The notes under the pieces are model-generated. The model had not been told where the DNA came from. It saw only the letters and a list, made by a program, of their open reading frames with translations, and did no database searches. A stretch of 64,000 nt of DNA from Pseudomonas lurida (lineage in GTDB: Bacteria > Pseudomonadota > Gammaproteobacteria > Pseudomonadales > Pseudomonadaceae), in assembly GCF_013522705.1 (NCBI RefSeq), contig NZ_JAAMRE010000001.1, positions 124,001 to 188,000 of the forward strand, given 5' to 3'. How positions within the stretch are numbered: the first letter of the stretch is position 1; each line of letters begins with the position of its first letter. The translations under genes and the position numbers were made by a program. This document shows positions 37,467-45,254 of the stretch, piece after piece.

Positions 37467-38603
37467 TCAGGAATCGCGGCGCAGATCCGGCGGAATCGGC
37501 AGATCCTTGAGCGGATCAGGACGCTTGCCCTTGCCGGCGCGATACTGGCGAATCTGATAGACATACGCCAACACCTGGGCCACCGCCAGATAAAGCCCGG
37601 CGGGAATTTCCTGGTCGAGGTCGGTGGAGTAGAAAATCGAGCGCGCCAATTCCGGCGATTCCAGCAGCAGGATGTCGTTGGCCACCGCGATTTCGCGGAT
37701 TTTCAGCGCGGTGAAGTCGCTGCCCTTGGCCAGCAGCATCGGCGCCCCGCCCTTCTCCGGGTCGTACTTGAGCGCCACCGCGTAGTGGGTCGGGTTGGTG
37801 ATGACCACGTCGGCATCCGGCACCGAAGCCATCATCTTGCGCTGCGACATTTCGCGCTGCAGCTGACGGATGCGCTGCTTGACCTCGGGCCGACCTTCCT
37901 GGTCCTTGTGCTCGTCGCGCACCTCCTGCTTGGTCATCAGCAGTTTCTTATGGCTTTCCCACAGCTGGATCGGAGCGTCCACCGCAGCGATGAGGATCAG
38001 CCCGGCCGCCATCCACAGCGCACTCCAGCCCACCACCTGCACGCTATGGATAATCGCTGACTCCAACGGCTCATGGGCAATGCGCAGCAAGTCATCGATA
38101 TCGGACGACAACACCGCCATGGCCACGAACAGAATCAATATGAACTTGGCCAAGGCCTTGAGCAGCTCGACCAGCGCCTTGGCCGAAAACATGCGCTTGA
38201 GCCCCGCCGCCGGGTTCATGCGGCTGAACTTGGGCGCCATGCTGCTGGCAGCGAACAGCCAGCCGCCAAGGGACACCGGGCCGATCAGCGCGGCCAGCAG
38301 CAACGTAATCAGAATCGGCTGTACCGCCAGGATCGCGATCTTGCCCGAGTGCAGCAGGTACTGGCCCATCGCGCCGGGGCTGAGCAGTACCTCGCGGGGC
38401 AAGGCGAAGTTGAGCTTCATCAGCTCCATCAGATCCAGGGCCAGGCCGCCGCCATAGATCAGCAGCGCACCGGAGCCGGCCATCATGGTGGCGACGGTAT
38501 TGAGCTCTTTGGAGCGGGCGATTTCGCCCTTTTCCCTGGAGTCCTTTTTGCGTTTCTCCGTGGGGTCTTCTGTCTTGTCCTGACCACTCTCGCTCTCGGC
38601 CAT
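37467..38603 (-). CDS. flhB: Flagellar export switch protein FlhB
   Basis: FlhB is an inner-membrane export protein whose self-cleavage switches secretion from rod/hook to filament substrates. Four hydrophobic segments occupy about residues 38-210. The autocleavage motif NPTH is at about 270 in DADVVITNPTHYAVALKY. The N-terminal EDPTEKRKKDSREKGEIARS motif is typical. Length is 378. It follows fliR by 3 bp, ending the fliL-flhB run. Confidence 0.97.
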   Translation of the reverse strand: MAESESGQDKTEDPTEKRKKDSREKGEIARSKELNTVATMMAGSGALLIYGGGLALDLMELMKLNFALPREVLLSPGAMGQYLLHSGKIAILAVQPILITLLLAALIGPVSLGGWLFAASSMAPKFSRMNPAAGLKRMFSAKALVELLKALAKFILILFVAMAVLSSDIDDLLRIAHEPLESAIIHSVQVVGWSALWMAAGLILIAAVDAPIQLWESHKKLLMTKQEVRDEHKDQEGRPEVKQRIRQLQREMSQRKMMASVPDADVVITNPTHYAVALKYDPEKGGAPMLLAKGSDFTALKIREIAVANDILLLESPELARSIFYSTDLDQEIPAGLYLAVAQVLAYVYQIRQYRAGKGKRPDPLKDLPIPPDLRRDS

Positions 38604-38606
38604 GGC

Positions 38607-39392
38607 TCAGCGCGCCCGTGCCAGATCACGTAAAAACTGCAAGGCGTCGGTCGCCAGCGGTTGATACTGATTGAGAATGTCGGCCAGGCCGATCCAGAAA
38701 ATCCCCATGCCCAACACCAGGGTCAATGGGAAACCGATCGAGAAGATGTTCAGTTGCGGCGCCGCACGGGTCATCACGCCAAACGCGATGTTGACCACCA
38801 GCAGCGCCGTGATCGCCGGCAATACCAGCAACAGTGACGCGCCCAGCACCCAGCCGAGGCGCCCGACGATTTCCCAGAAATGGTTCACCACCAATCCTGA
38901 GCCCACCGGCAGCGTGATGAAGCTTTCGGTCATGACTTCGAACGCCACCAAATGACCGTTCATGGCCAGGAACAGCAAGGTCACCAACATGGTCAGGAAC
39001 TGCCCGATCACCGCCGCCGACACACCGTTGGTGGGGTCGACCATGGAGGCAAAGCCCATGCCCATCTGGACCGAGATGATTTGCCCGGCGATCACGAAGG
39101 CCTGGAAAAACAGGCTCAGGGAAAAGCCGAGCAAGGCGCCGATTAGGATTTGCTCGGCGATCAGCAGCAGCGCGCTCAGGTCCAGCGCATTTACCGGCGG
39201 CATCGGCGGCAGTCCGGGCACGATCACCACGGTGATCGCCACCGCGAAGTACAGGCGCACCCGCCGCGGTACCAGGGTCGTGCCGAACACCGGCATGGCC
39301 ATCAACATCGCCGTCACGCGAAACAGCGGCAGGATGAACGAGGCCACCCAGGTGCTGATCTGCGTGTCGGTCAAGGCCAGCAAGGATTGCAT
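38607..39392 (-). CDS. fliR: Flagellar export protein FliR
   Basis: FliR forms part of the membrane export gate with FliP and FliQ. It is 261 residues with about six hydrophobic segments and the family motifs FRVTAMLMAMPVFG, SAAVIGQFLTMLVTLLFLAM and LPAITALLVVNIAFGVMTRA. It lies 4 bp after fliQ and 3 bp before flhB, in a tight operon. Confidence 0.96.
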   Translation of the reverse strand: MQSLLALTDTQISTWVASFILPLFRVTAMLMAMPVFGTTLVPRRVRLYFAVAITVVIVPGLPPMPPVNALDLSALLLIAEQILIGALLGFSLSLFFQAFVIAGQIISVQMGMGFASMVDPTNGVSAAVIGQFLTMLVTLLFLAMNGHLVAFEVMTESFITLPVGSGLVVNHFWEIVGRLGWVLGASLLLVLPAITALLVVNIAFGVMTRAAPQLNIFSIGFPLTLVLGMGIFWIGLADILNQYQPLATDALQFLRDLARAR

Positions 39393-39396
39393 CGGG

Positions 39397-39666
39397 TCAG
39401 CCGATCAACTGCGGAATACTGCCGTACAACTGCAGGATGTATTCCATGAACGACTGCACCAGCCACGGCCCGGCGACGATCAGCGTGACCAGCATCACCA
39501 GCAGGCGCGGCAGGAAGCTCAAGGTCTGTTCGTTGATCTGGGTCGCGGCCTGGAACATCGCCACCAGCAGGCCCACCAACAGGCTGGGCACCACCAGCAC
39601 GGCGACCATCACGGTGGTCAGCCACAGCGCTTCACGGAACAGGTCGACGGCGACTTCTGGAGTCAT
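39397..39666 (-). CDS. fliQ: Flagellar export protein FliQ
   Basis: This 89-residue two-helix export gate subunit has TPEVAVDLFREALWLTTVMV, VPSLLVGLLVAMFQAATQINEQ cut by a short polar turn, then FLPRLLVMLVTLIVAGPWL. Size and motifs are exactly those of FliQ. It sits 4 bp after fliP. Confidence 0.96.
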   Translation of the reverse strand: MTPEVAVDLFREALWLTTVMVAVLVVPSLLVGLLVAMFQAATQINEQTLSFLPRLLVMLVTLIVAGPWLVQSFMEYILQLYGSIPQLIG

Positions 39667-39670
39667 AGCG

Positions 39671-40414
39671 CTATACCCCTCCGAAACTGCTGGCCAAGGT
39701 GCCGATAATCAACGCCCAGCCGTCCACCAGCACAAACAGCATGATCTTGAACGGCAACGAGATGATCAGCGGTGACAGCATCATCATCCCCATGGCCATC
39801 AGCACGCTCGCCACCACCAGGTCGATGATCAGGAACGGGATAAAGATCATGAAGCCGATCTGGAACGCGGTCTTCAATTCCGAGGTAACGAACGCCGGCA
39901 CCAGAATGGTCAGCGGCGCCTGGTCGGGGCTGACGATGTCGGTACGCTTGGACAGGCGCATGAACAGCTCAAGGTCGCTGGAGCGGGTCTGCGACAGCAT
40001 GAAATCCTTGATCGGGCCCTGCGCCTTGTCGATGGCGTCCTGGGCGGTGATTTTCTCCGCCAGGTAAGGTTGCAGGGCTTGCGTGTTCACCTTGTCGAAC
40101 ACCGGCGCCATGATGAACAGCGTCAAGAACAGCGCCATGCCGGTGAGGATCTGGTTCGAAGGCGTCTGCTGCAGGCCCAACGCTTGCCGCAGGATCGAGA
40201 AGACGATGATGATCCGCGTGAAGCTGGTCATCAGCATGACAAACGCCGGGATAAAGCTCAGCGCGGTCATGATCAGCAGGATCTGCAGGCTGACCGAATA
40301 CTCCTGCGCGCCGGCCGCGTTAGTGCCCAGCGTAATAGCCGGGATCGACAGCGGGTCGGCGGCGAACGCCAGCGGCGCCGCAAGCCACAGCATGAGCGTC
40401 AATAAAACGCGCAT
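39671..40414 (-). CDS. fliP: Flagellar export protein FliP
   Basis: FliP is the core pentameric gate protein. The 247 residues begin with a cleavable signal peptide ([18 protein letters not shown]). Family motifs are [39 protein letters not shown] and [20 protein letters not shown]. The ATG shares one base with the fliO stop. Confidence 0.97.
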   Translation of the reverse strand: MRVLLTLMLWLAAPLAFAADPLSIPAITLGTNAAGAQEYSVSLQILLIMTALSFIPAFVMLMTSFTRIIIVFSILRQALGLQQTPSNQILTGMALFLTLFIMAPVFDKVNTQALQPYLAEKITAQDAIDKAQGPIKDFMLSQTRSSDLELFMRLSKRTDIVSPDQAPLTILVPAFVTSELKTAFQIGFMIFIPFLIIDLVVASVLMAMGMMMLSPLIISLPFKIMLFVLVDGWALIIGTLASSFGGV

Positions 40415-40848
40415 TACTTATTATCCTTCTGGTCCTTGCCCAGCAACTCCATCAGGCGCTGGGCAAATTCCGGCGTGGCGGACTGGGTCTTGTCGACATT
40501 CACAGGGGTCTTGAGCACGTGCAATGGGGTGATGCGGCCGGGTGTGATACCCAGCAGAATCTGCTCCTCGCCCACTTGCACCAGCACCAGGCGATCACGC
40601 GGGCCGAGGGCGCGGGCACCAATCATCTCGATGACCTGGCCGTTGCCCGGCCCCACGCGCTGCACGCGGCGCATCAGCCAGGCCAGCACAAAGATCAAAC
40701 CCACCACCAGCAACAGGCCCAGCACCAACTGGGTCAGTTGCCCGCCCACGCTGCCCACCACCGGCGCGGCAGCGGCCTGAGCCACTGGCTCGGCCGCCCA
40801 GGCCGGCAGGGGCAGCGCGATTAACAGTCCCACCGTGAGCCGGTTCAT
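40414..40848 (-). CDS. fliO: Flagellar export assembly protein FliO
   Basis: FliO assists FliP oligomer assembly. It is 144 residues with a signal-like N terminus ([13 protein letters not shown]), one membrane helix ([20 protein letters not shown], about 38-58) and the cytoplasmic motif [20 protein letters not shown], then [13 protein letters not shown]. It is encoded between fliN and fliP with 1-bp junctions on both sides. Confidence 0.94.
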   Translation of the reverse strand: MNRLTVGLLIALPLPAWAAEPVAQAAAAPVVGSVGGQLTQLVLGLLLVVGLIFVLAWLMRRVQRVGPGNGQVIEMIGARALGPRDRLVLVQVGEEQILLGITPGRITPLHVLKTPVNVDKTQSATPEFAQRLMELLGKDQKDNK

Positions 40849-40849
40849 A

Positions 40850-41317
40850 TCAGCGCAGCTTCTTGATGCGTTCGCTCGGGCTGATCACGTCGGTCAGACG
40901 GATACCGAACTTTTCGTTGACCACTACCACTTCGCCGTGGGCGATCAGGGTGCCGTTGACCAGCACGTCCAACGGCTCGCCGGCCAGGCGATCCAGCTCG
41001 ATCACCGAGCCCTGGTTGAGTTGCAGCAGGTTGCGGATGTTGATTTCGGTGCTGCCCACTTCCATGGAAATCGACACCGGAATATCCAGGATAACGTCCA
41101 GGTTCGGACCGTCGAGGGTCACCGGGTCGTTGTTCTTCGGCACGCTGCCGAATTCTTCCATCTGCAGGCGGTTGCCGGCTGGCGCGGTGGCGGCATCAGC
41201 GGCCAGCAGAGCATCGATATCGTCCTGGCCGACATCGCCGGTTTCTTCCAGGGCAGCCGCCCATTCATCAGCCAGGGCCTGGTCTTCGGCGGAAGTGTTT
41301 TCGTGTTCGGTAGCCAT
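40850..41317 (-). CDS. fliN: Flagellar switch protein FliN
   Basis: FliN forms the lower C-ring with FliM and docks FliH. The 155 residues have an acidic, variable N-terminal arm (about 1-75) and a SpoA domain (about 80-150): LDVILDIPVSISMEVGSTEI, LLQLNQGSVIELDRLAGEPL, GEVVVVNEKFGIRLTDVIS. GAGG before ATG 41317 favours this start over one seven codons upstream. Confidence 0.97.
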   Translation of the reverse strand: MATEHENTSAEDQALADEWAAALEETGDVGQDDIDALLAADAATAPAGNRLQMEEFGSVPKNNDPVTLDGPNLDVILDIPVSISMEVGSTEINIRNLLQLNQGSVIELDRLAGEPLDVLVNGTLIAHGEVVVVNEKFGIRLTDVISPSERIKKLR

Positions 41318-41356
41318 TACATGTCCTCGGCGAAGCAAACATTTATAAATTAGGGG

Positions 41357-42325
41357 TCAGCGGCGGGTGATCGGCTCAACCACTTGTAATGCCAGGTTGC
41401 CCTTGTGGGAACCGAGCTTGACCTTGAACGACGGCACGCCATTGGCGCGCATGATCATTTGTTCCGGCAGCTCCACCGGGATGATGTCCCCAGGCTGCAT
41501 GTGCAGGATGTCGCGCAGACGCAGCTGGCGGCGCGCCACGGTGGCGCTGAGCGGCACGTCGACGTCCAGCAGGTCTTCGCGCAGGGCCTTGACCCAGCGC
41601 TCATCCTGGTCGTCCAGGTCGGACTGGAAGCCGGCGTCGAGCATCTCGCGCACCGGCTCGATCATCGAGTACGGCATGGTCACGTGCAGGTCGCCGCCAC
41701 CGCCGTCGAGTTCGATATGGAAGGTGGAGACCACGATGGCTTCGCTGGGCCCGACGATGTTGGCCATGGCCGGGTTCACTTCCGAGTTGATGTACTCGAA
41801 ATTGACTTCCATGATTGCCTGCCAGGCTTCCTTCAAGTCGATGAAGGCCTGCTCCAGCACCATGCGCACCACCCGCAGCTCGGTGGGGGTGAATTCACGG
41901 CCTTCGATCTTGGCGTGACGGCCGTCGCCGCCGAAGAAGTTGTCCACCAGCTTGAACACCAGTTTGGCGTCGAGGATGAACAGCGCGGTGCCGCGCAGGG
42001 GCTTGATCTTGACCAGGTTGAGGCTGGTGGGCACGTACAGCGAATGCACGTACTCGCCGAACTTCATCACCTGCACGCCACCCACCGCCACGTCCGCCGA
42101 ACGGCGCAGCATGTTGAACATGCTGATGCGCGTATAACGGGCGAAACGTTCGTTGATCATTTCCAGGGTCGGCATGCGTCCACGGACGATGCGATCCTGA
42201 CTGGTCAAGTCATAACTTTTGACGCTGCCGGGCTCGGCAGCCATTTCGGTCTGTACCAGACCATCGTCGACGCCATGCAACAGCGCATCGATTTCATCCT
42301 GGGACAGCAGGTCCTGCACGGCCAT
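41357..42325 (-). CDS. fliM: Flagellar switch protein FliM
   Basis: FliM binds CheY-P and sets rotor direction. The N-terminal LLSQDEIDALLHGV is the CheY-binding peptide. The middle CheC-like domain includes GRHAKIEGREFTPTELRVV. The C-terminal SpoA domain includes PGDIIPVELPEQMIMRANGV. Length 322 is normal. It lies between fliL and fliN. Confidence 0.97.
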   Translation of the reverse strand: MAVQDLLSQDEIDALLHGVDDGLVQTEMAAEPGSVKSYDLTSQDRIVRGRMPTLEMINERFARYTRISMFNMLRRSADVAVGGVQVMKFGEYVHSLYVPTSLNLVKIKPLRGTALFILDAKLVFKLVDNFFGGDGRHAKIEGREFTPTELRVVRMVLEQAFIDLKEAWQAIMEVNFEYINSEVNPAMANIVGPSEAIVVSTFHIELDGGGGDLHVTMPYSMIEPVREMLDAGFQSDLDDQDERWVKALREDLLDVDVPLSATVARRQLRLRDILHMQPGDIIPVELPEQMIMRANGVPSFKVKLGSHKGNLALQVVEPITRR

Positions 42326-42334
42326 GTCGTGATC

Positions 42335-42838
42335 CTACTGCAATACGAAGTTAGTGAAGAGCGCCTGTTCGACCACTACTTTGCCGAGCTCTTTCTGGGC
42401 CACTTCCTGCACGCTGGCGGTGACCTTCTGGCGCAGCATTTCCTGGCCGACCGGGGTGGCCAGGGTGTCGAAGCTCTGGCTGGAGAACAGCATCACCAGG
42501 TTATTGCGGATCACCGGCATGTGCACCTTGAGGGCATCCAGGTCCGATTGGTTGCGCGCCAGCAAGGTGATGCTCACCTGCAGGTAACGCTGACGGCCGT
42601 TCTGGTTGAAGTTGGCGACAAACGCCGGAAGCATCGGCTCGAAGATTGCCGGTTGCTTGACGTTGGTAGCGGTTTCGGCGGCGGGAGCCGGTTTGCTGGC
42701 ACTGCTGTGCATGATGTACCAGGTGCCGCCCACCGACGCGCCAATGGCCAGGAGCAGGCCCACGACTATCAACAGAATAAGCTTGAGCTTACCTTTGCCC
42801 GCGGGTGGTTTTGCTGCTGCGTCTTCGCTCTTCGCCAT
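42335..42838 (-). CDS. fliL: Flagellar stator-associated protein FliL
   Basis: FliL is an inner-membrane protein that surrounds stators. It has a short cytoplasmic N terminus, one helix (LKLILLIVVGLLLAIGASVG, about 18-37) and a periplasmic domain (PAIFEPMLPAFVANFNQNG, RYLQVSITLLARNQSDLDAL). At 167 residues it is normal. It opens the fliL-fliR-flhB operon and is preceded by an RpoN promoter. Confidence 0.95.
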   Translation of the reverse strand: MAKSEDAAAKPPAGKGKLKLILLIVVGLLLAIGASVGGTWYIMHSSASKPAPAAETATNVKQPAIFEPMLPAFVANFNQNGRQRYLQVSITLLARNQSDLDALKVHMPVIRNNLVMLFSSQSFDTLATPVGQEMLRQKVTASVQEVAQKELGKVVVEQALFTNFVLQ

Positions 42839-42888
42839 GCCAATAATCCGTCACTATTCGGGGATTCATAGATCTACGGGAAGGCAAG

Positions 42889-42904
42889 AGCAAGTGTTAT
42901 GCCA
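42889..42904 (-). promoter_or_regulatory. RpoN promoter of fliL
   Basis: The minus strand reads TGGCATAACACTTGCT, matching TGGCAC-N5-TTGCW at all but one position. It lies 51-66 bp before the fliL start, immediately downstream of a REP cluster, and separates the fliL operon from fliK. Confidence 0.85.
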
Positions 42905-42947
42905 GAGTTGTCTGGCTGAACACAGACAAAGGAACACCACAAATCAA

Positions 42948-43343
42948 GTGTGGCAGGGGGCTTGGCCCCCGATAGCGGTGTATCAGCAACCGATGTATGA
43001 ACTGACACATCCTCATCGGGGGCAAGCCCCCTCCCACATTGTGATCTGGTTTCGTCAGTGGGTAATTAAGTTGGAATGCGATTCGAGTGGGAGGGGGCTT
43101 GCCCCGATGAGCATGGGCATCTACACAGACCTTAAAGGCTGACACATAACTCTGTAGTGAGCGGGCTTGCCCCGCGCCGGGCTGCGAAGCGGCCCCAAAC
43201 CCAGGCACCTCGGAGTGTCAGCTGAAACCACATCGCCTGGAATAGGGCCGCTTCGCAGCCCGGCGCGGGGCAAGCCCGCTCACCACATCAAAGCCAGCTC
43301 ACCAGATCAAAGCCCGCTCACCACATCAAAGCCAGCTCACCAC
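42948..43343. repeat. Cluster of REP elements between fliK and fliL
   Basis: This gene-free stretch holds a REP pair (about 42948-42974 and 43014-43038, GGGGGCTTGGCCCCC and its inverse), a single REP (43086-43111) and a pair of another family. The latter two are perfect 37-bp inverted copies (43158-43194 and 43246-43282) spaced by 51 bp. Three 19-bp direct repeats follow (43287-43305, 43306-43324, 43325-43343), derived from the outer end of the last element. The remaining bases up to fliK at 43385 contain only a REP remnant. Confidence 0.9.
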
Positions 43344-43384
43344 AGCAAGCCCCCTGCCCCATTTTGTCCTATGCCAGACCTACA

Positions 43385-44734
43385 TCAGGCGTAGTAATCG
43401 ACGGCGCTGGAGCCGATCACCGTCGAAGTCACGGGCGCCACTGCTTCGGCCACATCAATGTGGCTGCCGTTGTCACCGCTGTCGCCGCCCCGCCCGCTGC
43501 GGCTAACGCCCCCCGTCTGCGCCTGTTGTTGCTGCTGTTCCTGACCACGGGACTGGTCGGACACGTTCACATCCACCTGCCCCATGCCTTGCTGGGCGAA
43601 CATTTCACGCAGGCGGCCGGACTGGCTTTCCAACGCTTCACGCACCACTGGGTGGGCGCTCATGAAGTTGACCTGGGCCTGCTGGTCGGCGGTCATGTTG
43701 ACCTTGATATCCAGGCGCCCGAGTTCGGCCGGCTGCAACTGGATTTCTGCCGACTTGAGGTTGGCGCTCGACAGGTACATCACGCGGTTGACGATCTCAT
43801 CGGTCCAGCCGCTCTGGTGCATGGCCAGCGGCGCATTCGCGACGGGCGGCAAAGCGTTGGCGGTTTTCGGCGTGGCGGCCTGGGTCAGGGCGGCCAGGCG
43901 GTTGGCGAAGTCATCGACACGCGTGTCGCTGCCGGCGCTCTTGAGGTCCTTGAGGCCGTCGTCGATCAAACCGCCAAAGGCCTTGTCGCCCCCTTGGTCG
44001 GTGCTGTCCTTGGTAGCCTGCTGGTCGACCAGGGTGGCCAGGCCGGCAGCGAAATTCTGCGCGGCGGTCGGTTGGTCCAGGGTCGGCGTCGACGCATTTT
44101 TGGCTGGCGCCTGGCTGCTGGCCGACACATGACCGCCCTGCTCCATGGCCAGGCGCACGGCCGGCATTGCATCCAGCGGGTCGGCCGCAGGGTCGAACGC
44201 GGGCTTGGCCTCTTCGCTCGCGGCCACCGGCACCGGCGGCGCGGCAACCAACGGCTGGGCGTGATCATCCGGCGTGTCGGCGACTGGTGTCGGGGCTTCC
44301 ACCGGCACCGGCACGGCGACCGGGGTGACGGCCGCGATCAGCGCCGGGTCGACCACCGGGTCGGCCGGGAGCTGCTGCACCAGGGCCGGATCAACCGGGG
44401 CATCATCGTCCGAACCGACGCTGTCGTCCGCCTTGGCCGCAGGCGGGCCGGCAGGCAAAGGATTGCCGCTATCGGCAACCGCCGGTGCCTTGGCGGCAGG
44501 CTTGTCACTCCCGGCAGCCGGCTTGGCGCTGGCATCGACGGGCTTGTCGCGGCTGGGTCTGGTGGAGTTGTCGTCGCCTTTGGAGGCAGGCTTTGAACCC
44601 TGGCTGGCGAACACTTGAGCGAAGCCAGGGCCCTTGTCCCGTGGCTCCGCAGCCACCGCCGGTAGATTGGCGGAGGGCGCTTGAGGCTTGGCCGCGGGGG
44701 CAGCCTGAAGAAGCGAATTCGGGGCGACTGGCAT
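43385..44734 (-). CDS. fliK: Flagellar hook-length control protein FliK
   Basis: FliK is secreted and measures hook length, then triggers the FlhB switch. The 449 residues have a long Ala/Pro/Asp-rich ruler region (about 1-330) and a conserved C-terminal domain (Flg_hook, about 340-425: LKSAEIQLQPAELGRLDIKV, QAQVNFMSAHPVVREALESQ). ATG 44734 follows GGAG. The frame stays open 134 codons further upstream into hptB, but without conservation. It has its own RpoN promoter with tandem repeats just upstream. Confidence 0.93.
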   Translation of the reverse strand: MPVAPNSLLQAAPAAKPQAPSANLPAVAAEPRDKGPGFAQVFASQGSKPASKGDDNSTRPSRDKPVDASAKPAAGSDKPAAKAPAVADSGNPLPAGPPAAKADDSVGSDDDAPVDPALVQQLPADPVVDPALIAAVTPVAVPVPVEAPTPVADTPDDHAQPLVAAPPVPVAASEEAKPAFDPAADPLDAMPAVRLAMEQGGHVSASSQAPAKNASTPTLDQPTAAQNFAAGLATLVDQQATKDSTDQGGDKAFGGLIDDGLKDLKSAGSDTRVDDFANRLAALTQAATPKTANALPPVANAPLAMHQSGWTDEIVNRVMYLSSANLKSAEIQLQPAELGRLDIKVNMTADQQAQVNFMSAHPVVREALESQSGRLREMFAQQGMGQVDVNVSDQSRGQEQQQQQAQTGGVSRSGRGGDSGDNGSHIDVAEAVAPVTSTVIGSSAVDYYA

Positions 44735-44784
44735 GGTAAAGGTCTCCACTGCATGGGGATCGGGGATGCAGTATGAGGAGATAG

Positions 44785-44800
44785 AGCAAGAGTCGGGCCA
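44785..44800 (-). promoter_or_regulatory. RpoN promoter of fliK
   Basis: The minus strand reads TGGCCCGACTCTTGCT: GG and GC lie 10 apart, with a perfect TTGCT at -12. It is 51-66 bp before the fliK ATG. The -24 half is the end of the nearest 21-bp repeat. Confidence 0.75.
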
Positions 44801-44857
44801 GGTTTGGTTTCGGCTGGGCCAGGTTTGGTTTCGGCTGGGCCAGGTTTGGTTTCGGCT
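44795..44857. repeat. Three perfect 21-bp tandem repeats upstream of fliK
   Basis: The unit GGGCCAGGTTTGGTTTCGGC+T occurs three times without mismatch (44795-44815, 44816-44836, 44837-44857), with a decayed fourth copy to about 44875. The array fills the space between the hptB stop and the fliK RpoN promoter. Confidence 0.95.
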
Positions 44858-44879
44858 GGGCGAGGGTTGGTTGCCACCG

Positions 44880-45224
44880 TCACATCTGGAAGCGCTGACG
44901 CTCCGACTCGTACAGCGGCTTGACCAACGCAAACTCAAGATCGATCTGATCCACCAGTGCCTCCAGATCGCCGGCCGCCTCGGCGGATTCGGCCTCCAAG
45001 CGCTGACACAAGTGCGCCAAGCGCACCGCTCCGAGGTTGCCGCTGCTGCCTTTGAAACTATGGGCAATACGCCCCAGCGCCTTCGCGTCGCCCCGAGACT
45101 GGCGCAATGCTTCGATGCGTTTTTGCGAATCGTCAAGAAAAGTATCGAGCAACTTGGGGTACTCGCTTTCCATGACTTCCTGCAAACCCGACAACACTAC
45201 CGGGTCCAGATGAACATCAACCAC
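44880..45224 (-). CDS. hptB: Histidine phosphotransfer protein HptB
   Basis: HptB takes phosphate from hybrid kinases and passes it to HsbR, tuning motility against biofilm in P. aeruginosa. The 114 residues form one Hpt domain with LGRIAHSFKGSSGNLGAVRLA carrying the phospho-His (His55). GTG 45224 follows AGGAG. It directly follows hsbR and hsbA, the same trio as PA3347-PA3345, which supports the name. Confidence 0.88.
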   Translation of the reverse strand: MVDVHLDPVVLSGLQEVMESEYPKLLDTFLDDSQKRIEALRQSRGDAKALGRIAHSFKGSSGNLGAVRLAHLCQRLEAESAEAAGDLEALVDQIDLEFALVKPLYESERQRFQM

Positions 45225-45254
45225 TTGCTCGCTCCTTGATCAAGAATCGGCGGA

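Noticed and set aside
43287..43343. Short direct repeats that might suggest a CRISPR array
   Set aside because: The 19-bp units are contiguous with no spacers, are derived from a REP end, and there are no cas genes.
44735..45136. A 134-codon N-terminal extension of fliK containing SRNQTWP repeats
   Set aside because: It overlaps hptB in another frame, lacks family conservation, and the ATG at 44734 has a good ribosome site. The peptide repeats simply reflect the 21-bp DNA repeats being a multiple of three.
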